A stretch of DNA of 33,081 nucleotides, taken from contig JAFVPI010000078.1 in the NCBI GenBank assembly GCA_017505405.1, positions 1 to 33,081 on the forward strand. The letters run 5' to 3'. The position numbers and the translations under genes were made by a program. This stretch comes from Mogibacterium sp. Its GTDB lineage: Bacteria > Bacillota > Clostridia > Peptostreptococcales > Anaerovoracaceae. A model generated the notes under the pieces. It made no database searches. It worked only from the letters and a program-made list of their open reading frames with translations, and was not told the origin of the DNA. Positions 7,126 to 15,163 of this stretch are shown in pieces. Numbering within the stretch: position 1 is the first letter of the stretch; every line of letters begins with the position of its first letter.

Positions 7126-8601
7126 CTACTTGAAAGGATTTTCTGCAGGATACGGCAGTGACTTCGGCTGGTTGTACGCGATGTCCTTGATGCCGAGGAA
7201 TCTGAACACTTCGAAGAGCGCTTTTCCGAAGTGGCCGAATGCGACCGCTCCATGATGAGGATATCTCTTCTCGATGAGTACGTAGCGGTAGAATCTTCCC
7301 ATCTCCTTGATGGCGAATATGCCTATGCCGCCGAATGACTCCGTAGCAACAGGCAGCACCTCTCCTTCTGCGATGTATGATCTGAGATTGCCCTCGCTGT
7401 CACACTGCAGTCTGAAGAATGTGATCTCTCCAGGTGCGATATCGCCTTCAAGAGTACCTCTTGTGAAATCCGGGTCACTCCCTTCCGGCTCAAGCAGTCT
7501 GTGCTGGATCAGCTGATACTTGACAGCACGGTCTGCGCACATCTTGCACGACGGTGTATTGCCGCAGTGGAAGCCCATGAAGGTATCGGTCAGCTCGTAA
7601 TCGAACTTGCCCTTGATGCTCTTCTCCCACATGCTCTTAGGCACGGAGTTATTGATGTCGAGCAGTGTCACAGCGTCTTCCGAAATGCATGCTCCGATAT
7701 ACTCTGAAAGAGCTCCGTAGATGTCTACCTCACAGGATACAGGGATGCCGCGGCTCGCGAGTCTTGAGTTGACATAGCATGGCTCAAATCCGAATGTCTC
7801 AGGGAATGCAGGCCAGCACTTGTCAGCGAAAGCCACATACTCGCGCGCGCCCTTATGCTGCTCTGCCCAGTCGAGCAGAGTCAGCTCAAACTGAGCCATT
7901 CTCTCAAGCATATCAGCATAGTATTTGCCTTCTCCCATCTCGGTCTTCATGTCTTCGCAGACTTCAGCGATCCTAGGGTCTCCCGCATGCTGCTTGTAGC
8001 TTACGAACAGGTCGAGTTCGGAGTTTTCTTCGACTTCCACACCAAGCTCATAGAGTCCCTTGATAGGAGCGTTGCATGCGAAGAAGTCCTGCGGACGAGG
8101 TCCGAAAGTGATGATCTTCAGGTTCTTTACACCGATGACCGCCCTTGCGACAGGAACGAAGTCCCCTATCATCGCCGCGATATCCTCAGCTGTGCCGACA
8201 GGATATTCAGGGATATACCCGCTGAGATGTCTCATGCCGAGGTTGTATGAGCAGTTGAGCATTCCGCAGTAAGCGTCTCCTCTGCCGTCGATCAGATTGC
8301 CGTCGCCTTCAGCAGCAGCCACAAACATGCAAGGTCCGTCGAAATACTTTGCGATCAGTGTCTCCGGTGTCTCCGGTCCGAAGTTTCCGAGGAATACGAC
8401 AAGCGCATTGCAGCCTGCTGCCTTGACGTCAGCCACTGCCGCCAGCATGTCTTTCTCGTTTTCGACCGTAACCGGGCACTCATAAAGGTCGCCTTTATAA
8501 GCCGCCTTTATGGCAGCTCTTCTGCTTTCAGATAAGGAAATGATAAAGCAGTCTCTTGATACTGCGATCATTCCCAGTTTGACTTCAGGAATGTTTTTCA
8601 T
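7126..8601 (-). CDS. L-fucose/L-arabinose isomerase-like aldose isomerase
   Basis: 491 residues, shorter than E. coli FucI (591) and close to the compact fucose/arabinose isomerase-like family of Firmicutes. The C-terminal half carries the expected metal-binding residues in order: Glu291 in CEVDIYGALS, Asp315 in TLLDINNS and the His449-His450 pair in YPHHGAVAFGH (with His457). These correspond to the Mn-binding Glu, Asp and His of FucI. It should interconvert an aldose and its ketose in the cytoplasm. The substrate is uncertain: candidates are L-fucose, D-arabinose, L-arabinose or D-xylose. The same operon has a xylulokinase-type kinase but no aldolase, and no classical xylose isomerase is present, which makes a pentose substrate attractive (inference). 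It is the last gene of the operon, 29 bp after the DUF4867 gene and just before the terminator. Confidence 0.85.
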   Translation of the reverse strand: MKNIPEVKLGMIAVSRDCFIISLSESRRAAIKAAYKGDLYECPVTVENEKDMLAAVADVKAAGCNALVVFLGNFGPETPETLIAKYFDGPCMFVAAAEGDGNLIDGRGDAYCGMLNCSYNLGMRHLSGYIPEYPVGTAEDIAAMIGDFVPVARAVIGVKNLKIITFGPRPQDFFACNAPIKGLYELGVEVEENSELDLFVSYKQHAGDPRIAEVCEDMKTEMGEGKYYADMLERMAQFELTLLDWAEQHKGAREYVAFADKCWPAFPETFGFEPCYVNSRLASRGIPVSCEVDIYGALSEYIGACISEDAVTLLDINNSVPKSMWEKSIKGKFDYELTDTFMGFHCGNTPSCKMCADRAVKYQLIQHRLLEPEGSDPDFTRGTLEGDIAPGEITFFRLQCDSEGNLRSYIAEGEVLPVATESFGGIGIFAIKEMGRFYRYVLIEKRYPHHGAVAFGHFGKALFEVFRFLGIKDIAYNQPKSLPYPAENPFK

Positions 8602-8630
8602 GGATCTACCCCCTTAGATGCTACTGTCCG

Positions 8631-9257
8631 TTATGCAATATCTATGTTTTCTCCTGTGAGACCTATGTACGCGCCATCAGCTGCTTCAGCCGATTCCGGA
8701 TGAGCAAGCAGCCACTTGTTGCGCGCCCACAGCATTTTGTCTTCTTCATTGGCAGCTGTAATTGATGGTGCAGCCGTATTAGTGCCGCGCGGCAGGACTA
8801 CCGCGACACGGAATCCTTCATCCGCGTCGACATGGCACGGCGCATAGTGAAGCGCTGTCTCGTATACTTCCACCGCAGCGCCTGCAGGCGCTCTGAACGC
8901 CTTCACCTTTCCCGTGTCAAGGTTGCCGTCTTCAATATCACTCATCAGCGCGAGCAGCAGCACGAAGTCTCCTGCTCCGATGTTGATCTCACTGTCCTTA
9001 TGGTATTCCAGACAGTTCAGTTTTGTATTTCTTCCCCAGCACATGCCGAGTTCTACAGGCATGCCGCCGTATGCGCGGTCACTGAGTTCTCCGAATATGG
9101 AGCATTCTTCAAGACTTTCGATAAACGGCTCATATGCCACACCCGATTCAGGAAGCTCGATCTTATTCATTGCATCGATCAGCTCTGCAGTATCATAACC
9201 TTCAAGCACCTTGCCGTATGGCTTGAACTCTTTGTCATATACAGAATAAATCTTCAT
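8631..9257 (-). CDS. DUF4867 family protein, possible sugar-pathway accessory enzyme
   Basis: 208 residues, soluble, no signal peptide. The opening MKIYSVYDKEFKPYGKVLEGYD and the central AVEVYETALHYAPCHV fit the DUF4867 family as I remember it. The second stretch also resembles the cupin-like fold of ureidoglycolate-type hydrolases (a strand with E-x-x-x-x-x-L-H-Y-x-P). Candidate metal or substrate ligands are His138 or nearby, Cys and His in HYAPCHV. Function is unknown. The gene sits between the xylulokinase-type kinase (9 bp upstream) and the fucose-isomerase-like enzyme (29 bp downstream), so it probably acts on the same sugar or its isomer, for instance as an epimerase-like or lyase-like helper. 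That role is inference from position only. Confidence 0.7.
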   Translation of the reverse strand: MKIYSVYDKEFKPYGKVLEGYDTAELIDAMNKIELPESGVAYEPFIESLEECSIFGELSDRAYGGMPVELGMCWGRNTKLNCLEYHKDSEINIGAGDFVLLLALMSDIEDGNLDTGKVKAFRAPAGAAVEVYETALHYAPCHVDADEGFRVAVVLPRGTNTAAPSITAANEEDKMLWARNKWLLAHPESAEAADGAYIGLTGENIDIA

Positions 9258-9266
9258 GTGGTCCTC

Positions 9267-10754
9267 CTAACGCAGTACAGGGAAAACACTTTTGAGTGCA
9301 GGATATATCAGGCTGAATTTCTGATACTGATCCTCATAGCGTGCCGCGATCTCAGGATCCGGTTCTATGGTCTCAGTGACCGACAGCAGTGCTTCCGCGC
9401 AGGCATCCACGCTCTCGTACTCCCCGCAGCATACCATGGCCAGCATAGCACCGCCGTATCCCGGACCTTCTTCAGTCTTAGGGATATCCAGACTGATGTT
9501 CAGTATGTTGGCGATCATCCTGCGCCAGAGCGGTGATTTTGCGCCGCCTCCGCATATCTTTGACCTTTTTATATCGATATCCAGCGACTTCGCGACTTCA
9601 AATGAATCTCTTATCGCAAATGCAACGCCTTCAAGAACGGCCTGGACGATGTCGGATCTGGTGGTATCCATGGATAATCCCGTGAAAGTTCCCCTTGCAT
9701 CCGTATCGTTGATAGGACTTCTCTCACCCATCAGATAAGGAAGGAAGAACACGCGGTTTCTGCCCATCTTATCATCGGTGATGTCTTTCTGCTCAGCTGC
9801 ATAGTCCGGAGTCTTCAGTATCTCATCGCACAGCCACTTGTTGCAGCTTGCGGCTGAGAGCATGCATCCCATCAGGTGATACTTGCCGTCAGCGTGCGCG
9901 AACGAATGCAGTGCATTGTTAGGATCCACTCCGAACTTGTCAGACGAGATGAAAATGGTGCCTGATGTTCCCAGCGATATATTGCAGTCACCGTCTCCGA
10001 CAGTGCCTGTACCTACTGCGGCTGCAGCGTTATCGCCTGCTCCGGCTGCCACTTTCACATCCTCAGACAGACCCAGCATTTTGGATATCTCAGGTCTGAT
10101 CGTTCCTATGCATTCATAGCTCTCATAGAGGCCAGGCATTACACTCTTATCTATGCCGCATATATCAAGCATCTCTTCAGACCAGCACTTGTGCTCAACG
10201 TCCATGAGCAGCATGCCGCTCGCGTCTGAATAATCGCACGAATGGACTCCGGTCAGCATGAAGTTGATATAGTCCTTCGGCAGCATGATCTTCGCTATGC
10301 GTCCGAAGTTTTCAGGCTCATTATTCTTCATCCAGAGGATCTTAGGCGCCGTGAAACCCGCGAATGCGATGTTTGCCGTCAGCTTTGACAGCTTCTCCTT
10401 GCCTATCTCCTCGTTGAGCCATGCGGTCTCCTCCGCGGTCCTGCCGTCATTCCACAGTATCGCAGGTCTGATGACGTTATCATCCGCGTCAAGCGCCACC
10501 AGGCCGTGCATCTGACCGCCGCAGCCGATGCCCCTGACAGCAGAGGCATCCTGATCCGCGAGCAGATCCCTCATGCCTGAGTAGGTGGCCTGCCACCAGT
10601 CTGCAGGCTCCTGCTCGCTCCAGCCCGGGTTAGGGAAAGAAAGCGGATAATCATTCGTTACTGTCTTCAGAATGGCTCCCGCCTCATCCACCAGCAGGAT
10701 CTTTACTGAGGAAGTTCCCAGATCGATCCCGATAAATGTTTTTGTTCCTGTCAT
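9267..10754 (-). CDS. xylB: Xylulokinase-type FGGY carbohydrate kinase
   Basis: 495 residues, the usual length of bacterial XylB. The N-terminal phosphate-binding motif GIDLGTSSVK lies at 9-18, the sugar-contact motif GQMHGLVALD at about 80-89 is characteristic of xylulokinases, and the catalytic Asp241 lies in GAGDNAAAAVGTG. A second glycine-rich motif (GGGAKSPLWRRM) lies near residue 400. It phosphorylates a ketose, most likely D-xylulose, with ATP in the cytoplasm, delivering it to the pentose phosphate pathway. The gene start overlaps the stop of the ABC ATPase by four bases (ATGA), and the DUF4867 and isomerase genes follow closely. The FGGY family includes kinases for several ketoses, so the exact substrate is probable rather than proven; the MHG motif favours xylulose. 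Confidence 0.88.
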   Translation of the reverse strand: MTGTKTFIGIDLGTSSVKILLVDEAGAILKTVTNDYPLSFPNPGWSEQEPADWWQATYSGMRDLLADQDASAVRGIGCGGQMHGLVALDADDNVIRPAILWNDGRTAEETAWLNEEIGKEKLSKLTANIAFAGFTAPKILWMKNNEPENFGRIAKIMLPKDYINFMLTGVHSCDYSDASGMLLMDVEHKCWSEEMLDICGIDKSVMPGLYESYECIGTIRPEISKMLGLSEDVKVAAGAGDNAAAAVGTGTVGDGDCNISLGTSGTIFISSDKFGVDPNNALHSFAHADGKYHLMGCMLSAASCNKWLCDEILKTPDYAAEQKDITDDKMGRNRVFFLPYLMGERSPINDTDARGTFTGLSMDTTRSDIVQAVLEGVAFAIRDSFEVAKSLDIDIKRSKICGGGAKSPLWRRMIANILNISLDIPKTEEGPGYGGAMLAMVCCGEYESVDACAEALLSVTETIEPDPEIAARYEDQYQKFSLIYPALKSVFPVLR

Positions 10755-11869
10755 ATCAGATTCTCCTCGGTTTCAGGATCAAACAGATGCATCAGGTTGG
10801 TATCGAATGTAAAGCCGATGTCTGTCCCATAGGCATATCCGGTACGGTGATCAGCAGGCAGCTCAGTTGCCTGGATGACCATGACAACGTCTTTGCCATC
10901 TGCATTTGCATGCAGGTGTATCGATGAACCCATCATTTCGGAAACGTCTACACGCGCCGGGATCGTCATCGGAGCTGATGGATCGCTCAGGCTTAAGTGC
11001 TCAGGACGTACGCCGAGCTTTACTTTCTGCGGCGCAAGGCCCTTTGCCTCGTACTCAGCCTGCTTTTCCGGTGAGCACTTGAACTCAACTCCATTCACCA
11101 CAACGCTGTACTGTCCGTTGTCTTTCTTAAGTTCAGCATCGAAGATATTCATATGCGGTGTGCCGATAAAGCCCGCTACGAACAGGTTTGCCGGATGATC
11201 GAAGACTTCCTGAGGCGTACCGATCTGCTGGATGAATCCCCTCTTCATGATGACGATACGGTCACCCAGGGTCATAGCTTCAGTCTGGTCGTGTGTGACA
11301 TAGATGAATGTCGTGTTGATCCTCTGACGGAGCTTGATGATCTCGGCACGCATCTCGTTTCTGAGTTTTGCGTCGAGATTTGAAAGCGGCTCATCCATGA
11401 GCATTACTTTCGGCTCACGTACGATCGCGCGGCCGATCGCGACTCTCTGTCTCTGACCGCCGGAAAGCGCTTTAGGCTTTCTGTCAAGATATTCCGTGAT
11501 ATCCAGGATCTCAGCTGCCTGACGGACCTGGCGGTCGATCTCATCCTTCGGAGTCTTGCGGAGCTTCAGAGCAAATGCCATGTTCTGATATACCGTCATA
11601 TGCGGATAAAGCGCATAGTTCTGGAATACCATGGCGATGTCTCTGTCCTTAGGCGCGATATCATTCATCAGTTTGCCATCGATGTACAATTCCCCGCTTG
11701 AGATATCCTCAAGGCCTGCGACCATGCGCAGAGTCGTGGATTTGCCGCAGCCGGACGGCCCGACAAACACGACGAATTCATTGTCTGCGATCTCAAGATT
11801 GAAATTATCGACCGCAATTACTTTTTCGTTATATTTCTTTTGTATATTACGCAGTGATAATGTTGCCAT
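10751..11869 (-). CDS. Sugar ABC transporter ATPase, UgpC/MsmK/MalK type
   Basis: 372 residues. Walker A GPSGCGKST is at 37-45, the Q-loop FQNYALYPHM near 82, the signature LSGGQ at 135-139, Walker B VMLMDEP at 155-161, and the switch His in VTHDQTEAM. The C-terminal 130 residues form the regulatory OB-fold (TOBE) region seen in MalK-type ATPases, with the conserved VRPEHL. It hydrolyses ATP to drive sugar import with the two permeases encoded upstream. Many Firmicutes have one shared MsmK elsewhere in the genome, whereas here a dedicated ATPase lies inside the operon, 18 bp after the second permease. It overlaps the kinase gene downstream. Confidence 0.93.
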   Translation of the reverse strand: MATLSLRNIQKKYNEKVIAVDNFNLEIADNEFVVFVGPSGCGKSTTLRMVAGLEDISSGELYIDGKLMNDIAPKDRDIAMVFQNYALYPHMTVYQNMAFALKLRKTPKDEIDRQVRQAAEILDITEYLDRKPKALSGGQRQRVAIGRAIVREPKVMLMDEPLSNLDAKLRNEMRAEIIKLRQRINTTFIYVTHDQTEAMTLGDRIVIMKRGFIQQIGTPQEVFDHPANLFVAGFIGTPHMNIFDAELKKDNGQYSVVVNGVEFKCSPEKQAEYEAKGLAPQKVKLGVRPEHLSLSDPSAPMTIPARVDVSEMMGSSIHLHANADGKDVVMVIQATELPADHRTGYAYGTDIGFTFDTNLMHLFDPETEENLI

Positions 11870-11887
11870 ATCGCTCTTCTCCTTTGA

Positions 11888-12721
11888 TTAACCTTTGATC
11901 GCACCTGCGATAAAGCTTTCCTGGATCTTCTTGCTCAGGAAGATATAGACGAACAGTGTCGGGAATGTCGCCAGCACCAGCGCGGCTCCTATAGGTCCCC
12001 ACTCAGTCGTATACTGTCCGGAAAGTGCCTGAACGCCTACAGGCAGCGTTCTGAGTGCATTCTTGCTGATGAAAACATTTGCAAACATAAGCTCGTTCCA
12101 GCACTGGAGGAAAGTGTATATTCCTACAGTTGCAACAGCCGGTCTCATCAGCGGAACAATGATGCGGAAGAATACTCCGAACACGCCGCAGCCGTCGATA
12201 CATGCGGACTCGTCGAGCTCGCGCGGTATCTCATTCATGAACCCTACGCAGACCAGAATGGCCATTGCCAGTGAGAATGCGGAGTACGGAATTATCAGAG
12301 CCCAATAGGTATTGAGCATGTTCAGCTTTGAAAGAGTAACGTACACCGGAACGATCGAAGCGTGGATCGGAATGGTAAGACCGAGCATGAAGAACTTGTT
12401 CAGTGTCTTGCGTCCTTTCCATATGAGACGTGTCAGCGCGAATGTTGCCATCAGAGCAACGCACAAAGTGATAATGATCGTTGAGATGGCGACGATGGCA
12501 CTGTTCATGAAATAAAGGCCCATATTACCTGTATGAAGCGCTGTGGTGTAGTTGGACCACAGCCATTCCTTAGGCAGTCCTATCACGTTGTCCCCGAAGA
12601 TCTCCGGATTGCTCTTCAGCGAGAAGGTGAACATCCAGTATACAGGGAACAGATTGACGATCATCCAGATGGCAAGTCCGATATATATTAAGACCTCTTT
12701 TGTTTTACTTGAATTTCTCAT
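11888..12721 (-). CDS. Sugar ABC transporter permease 2 (MalG/LacG type)
   Basis: 277 residues with six hydrophobic helices, the usual form of the MalG-like CUT1 permease. The cytoplasmic coupling loop is recognisable as IPRELDESACIDGCGVFGVF followed by RIIVPLMRP (about residues 185-215), the EAA motif that docks on the ATPase. The C-terminus (ESFIAGAIKG) is the typical G-A-x-K-G end of this family. It forms the membrane channel with permease 1, which it follows after a gap of only 4 bases. The ATPase gene follows 18 bp downstream. Confidence 0.93.
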   Translation of the reverse strand: MRNSSKTKEVLIYIGLAIWMIVNLFPVYWMFTFSLKSNPEIFGDNVIGLPKEWLWSNYTTALHTGNMGLYFMNSAIVAISTIIITLCVALMATFALTRLIWKGRKTLNKFFMLGLTIPIHASIVPVYVTLSKLNMLNTYWALIIPYSAFSLAMAILVCVGFMNEIPRELDESACIDGCGVFGVFFRIIVPLMRPAVATVGIYTFLQCWNELMFANVFISKNALRTLPVGVQALSGQYTTEWGPIGAALVLATFPTLFVYIFLSKKIQESFIAGAIKG

Positions 12722-12725
12722 AGCC

Positions 12726-13604
12726 TCAATCCTCCTCCCTGAATACCAGATTTATCAGCAGCGCAAATGCGAAGCAGAGGATGATCAGCAGAACAGCGAT
12801 CGTACTTCCCATGCCGTAGCGGTTGCGGAGGAACAGCATGCTGATCATCAGCGTACTAGGCACTTCAGTTGCATGAAGCGGTCCGCCGTTGGTCAGAACG
12901 TAAATAAGGTCAAATGATTTCAAAGATCCGGTAACAGCGAAAATTACGCTGATTTTTATAATAGGTTTGATATAAGGCAGTACGATGTAACGGTTTACCT
13001 GCCCGTCGCTTGCGCCGTCCAGCATAGCAGCTTCGCGGAGTTCAGGCGGAACGCTCTTGACACCCGCGTAAAGAAGCAGCATATGATAGCCGACATACTG
13101 CCAGAGTATAGGCACAAATACAGCGCCAAGGGCAGTGGCTTTTTCACCCAGCCATATGTGGGTGAGGTTATCCAGACCGACTGCGCGAAGCGCAACGTTC
13201 AGGACACCGTAGTCCGGGTTGTATATCTTCAGCCATAACTGACCGATAACAACTGTAGAAATCAGAACCGGCATGAAATATACCGAAAGAAAGGCTCTTT
13301 CACCTTTTATCTTTTTGCCAAGCACCAGAGCCAGCGCGAGGGCCAGCGGCAGCTGCAGAAAGACAGATAGCACCGCGAGCAGCAGTGAATTGCCCAGCGC
13401 CTTCATGAAACCGATGGAATCACTGGTAAACAGCTCTTTATAGTTCGAAAAGCCTATAAATGTTTTTTCAGTAAATCCATTCCAGTCGAAGAAGCTGAAG
13501 TAGCCTGAGGCTCCGATAGGCGCGATCAGCACCCCGCAGAAGAGGATCAGCGCCGGCAACAGAAAAATGATAATATACCATTTATTGCTGTACATTTTAT
13601 TCAT
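12726..13604 (-). CDS. Sugar ABC transporter permease 1 (MalF/LacF type)
   Basis: 292 residues with six membrane helices, a size common for the short MalF-like CUT1 permeases of Firmicutes. The EAA coupling loop is VPPELREAAMLDGASDGQ followed by RYIVLPYIKP, at about residues 185-215. The partner permease follows 4 bases downstream and the substrate-binding lipoprotein is encoded upstream. A strong hairpin lies in the 133-base gap between that lipoprotein gene and this one (13632-13674). It probably lets only part of the transcripts read through, so that permeases are made in lower amounts than the binding protein. Confidence 0.92.
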   Translation of the reverse strand: MNKMYSNKWYIIIFLLPALILFCGVLIAPIGASGYFSFFDWNGFTEKTFIGFSNYKELFTSDSIGFMKALGNSLLLAVLSVFLQLPLALALALVLGKKIKGERAFLSVYFMPVLISTVVIGQLWLKIYNPDYGVLNVALRAVGLDNLTHIWLGEKATALGAVFVPILWQYVGYHMLLLYAGVKSVPPELREAAMLDGASDGQVNRYIVLPYIKPIIKISVIFAVTGSLKSFDLIYVLTNGGPLHATEVPSTLMISMLFLRNRYGMGSTIAVLLIILCFAFALLINLVFREED

Positions 13605-13631
13605 ATTCAGCAGCCCTCTCTTTTTTTAAGT

Positions 13632-13674
13632 AAAAGCAGTCTCCCCGAATCCCTGGACAGACCGGGGAGACTGC
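13632..13674 (-). terminator. Hairpin between binding-protein and permease genes (partial terminator or RNA stabiliser)
   Basis: A perfect 12-bp stem (13636-13647 paired with 13663-13674, GCAGTCTCCCCG type) encloses a 15-base loop. In the minus-strand RNA it is followed by TTTTACTT, a short and interrupted U tract. Its place after the high-demand binding protein gene fits a leaky terminator or a 3' stabilising hairpin. Confidence 0.75.
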
Positions 13675-13737
13675 CTTCTTCAACTAATTAACAGAATATT
13701 GTGATGTTTGTGATGTTTTTATATTGCTGACCGGTAA

Positions 13738-15021
13738 TTACTGGAGATCCTTTGTCAGGCCGTCGATGAATCCCTGACCGTCGATTTCCTTACCATATAC
13801 CTTAGCAACGTAGTCGAGGTAGATCTGAGCAGGATCTGCGCTCATGGCTGTGTCGCCGAAGAGTACAAGTCCTTCGCACTGATTTACGATGTTTCCGATG
13901 TCAACCATCAGTGGCTCGAGCGAGCTTGTGTCATAATCAGGTGTCCAAGCCGGGAGACCAACAGCGTTGAGGTAGTTGTAGTGGCAGATCTCTTTGCCGA
14001 GTGCAACAGCAACCTCAGCTGCAAGATCAGCATTCGGGCTGTCAGCGCATACTGCGAGGTGGTCGGACGGACCGCCGATTGCGCAGTTAGGTGTGGAACG
14101 CTCAGCGTTCATTACAGGGAACATAGCAACAGCGGATTCGAAATCAGCAGCAGCAACTTCGCCTGTGTTCCAGGAACCATTCTGATAGAAAGCAGTCTTT
14201 CCAGCAAGGAAGTTAGCCTTTACTTCGTCATTGCCGAGCGCTACGCCGGATGGATCGAAGTATCCCTTGTCGATCATTTCCTGCATTGTGTTAACAGACT
14301 TAGCGATGTCAGGATCATTCCATGTTGCCTCGCCTGCGAAGATCTTTCCGAGATCCTCATAACCGATCGACTTGAGGATGATTGGCTCGAGGTACTCAGT
14401 TACGCACCATGTCTCACTTCCGGCGCATCCGAACGGGATGATGCCTGCAGCAACCAGATCGTCGCAGCACTTTGTCAGCTCTTCATAAGTCTCAGGAACT
14501 TTGTCCCAGCCAGCCTGCTTCAGCAGATCCATGTTAGCGAACATAGCTACGATGTTGAATGTTGTAGGAACGCCGTAGTGCTTGCCGTCATAAGTTGAGT
14601 TGTTGAGCATTACCGAAGGGATCTGATCCTCTGTGTAGTTGTTCTTGTAGACATCGTCGAGGCATACTACCTTGCCGGCATCTACAAAGTCGCCGAGGAA
14701 CGCGCCGCCCCATGTGAAGAAGATGTCTGGAAGATCCTCAGAGGAACCGCCGCTCATAGCAGCTTTGATCTTTGTCTTGTAGGACTCGTTCTCGAAAGCT
14801 TCCATCTCGATCTTTACGTTCGGATGTGCAGCTTCATAGTCTTCGATTGCCTGCAGATAAGCCGGACGGTTTGCGTCACTCTCTGTTGCGATGCACCACA
14901 GTTTCAGTGTAGTTACTTCGCCGTCTCCGCCATCGCTGGCACCCTGATCTCCGCCGCCTCCGCATGCAGCCATGAATGGCACCATGCACAGAACAAGGAT
15001 AAGAGCAAGAATCTTTTTCAT
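13738..15021 (-). CDS. Extracellular sugar-binding lipoprotein of an ABC transporter (CUT1 family)
   Basis: 427 residues. The N-terminus is a lipoprotein signal (MKKILALILVLCMVPFMAAC, lipidated at Cys20) followed by a Gly/Asp-rich linker. The mature protein is a type-1 solute-binding protein: LKLWC near residue 40, an IFFTWGGAFLGDFVDAGKV segment, YGVPTTFNIVAMFANMDLL (the classical domain-crossing strand), and a FLAGKTAFYQNGSW segment in the C-lobe. It captures oligosaccharides outside the membrane and hands them to the two permeases. The ribosome binding site is strong (AAGGAGG, 7 bases before ATG), as expected for an abundant protein. It follows the GH3 enzyme gene after a 142-base gap with no clear terminator, and precedes a hairpin. 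The substrate is probably a beta-linked gluco- or xylo-oligosaccharide, judging from neighbours. Confidence 0.93.
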   Translation of the reverse strand: MKKILALILVLCMVPFMAACGGGGDQGASDGGDGEVTTLKLWCIATESDANRPAYLQAIEDYEAAHPNVKIEMEAFENESYKTKIKAAMSGGSSEDLPDIFFTWGGAFLGDFVDAGKVVCLDDVYKNNYTEDQIPSVMLNNSTYDGKHYGVPTTFNIVAMFANMDLLKQAGWDKVPETYEELTKCCDDLVAAGIIPFGCAGSETWCVTEYLEPIILKSIGYEDLGKIFAGEATWNDPDIAKSVNTMQEMIDKGYFDPSGVALGNDEVKANFLAGKTAFYQNGSWNTGEVAAADFESAVAMFPVMNAERSTPNCAIGGPSDHLAVCADSPNADLAAEVAVALGKEICHYNYLNAVGLPAWTPDYDTSSLEPLMVDIGNIVNQCEGLVLFGDTAMSADPAQIYLDYVAKVYGKEIDGQGFIDGLTKDLQ

Positions 15022-15163
15022 TTTGTAACCTCCTTACTTAAATAGAACATAAAACTCTTACTTCTCTTTATATATAAGATTCAGGATGAGCTTTCGTCTT
15101 CCCTATCCAGGCGGGCGGCGAATCTCTCTCCTAAAAGAATCTCCTTGTTTATGTGTCCGGCCT

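Noticed and set aside
8832-9536. Long plus-strand open frame of 234 codons
   Set aside because: It is antisense to the DUF4867 and kinase genes, has no family motif, and the minus-strand frames have clear domain signatures.
13981-14598. Plus-strand open frame of 205 codons
   Set aside because: Antisense shadow of the sugar-binding lipoprotein gene, whose lipobox, ribosome binding site and fold are clear.
15022-15163. Internal promoter for the sugar-binding protein
   Set aside because: A TATATA stretch exists on the minus strand but no -35 box at the right distance, so I do not call it. The gap holds nothing else I can support besides the strong ribosome binding site.
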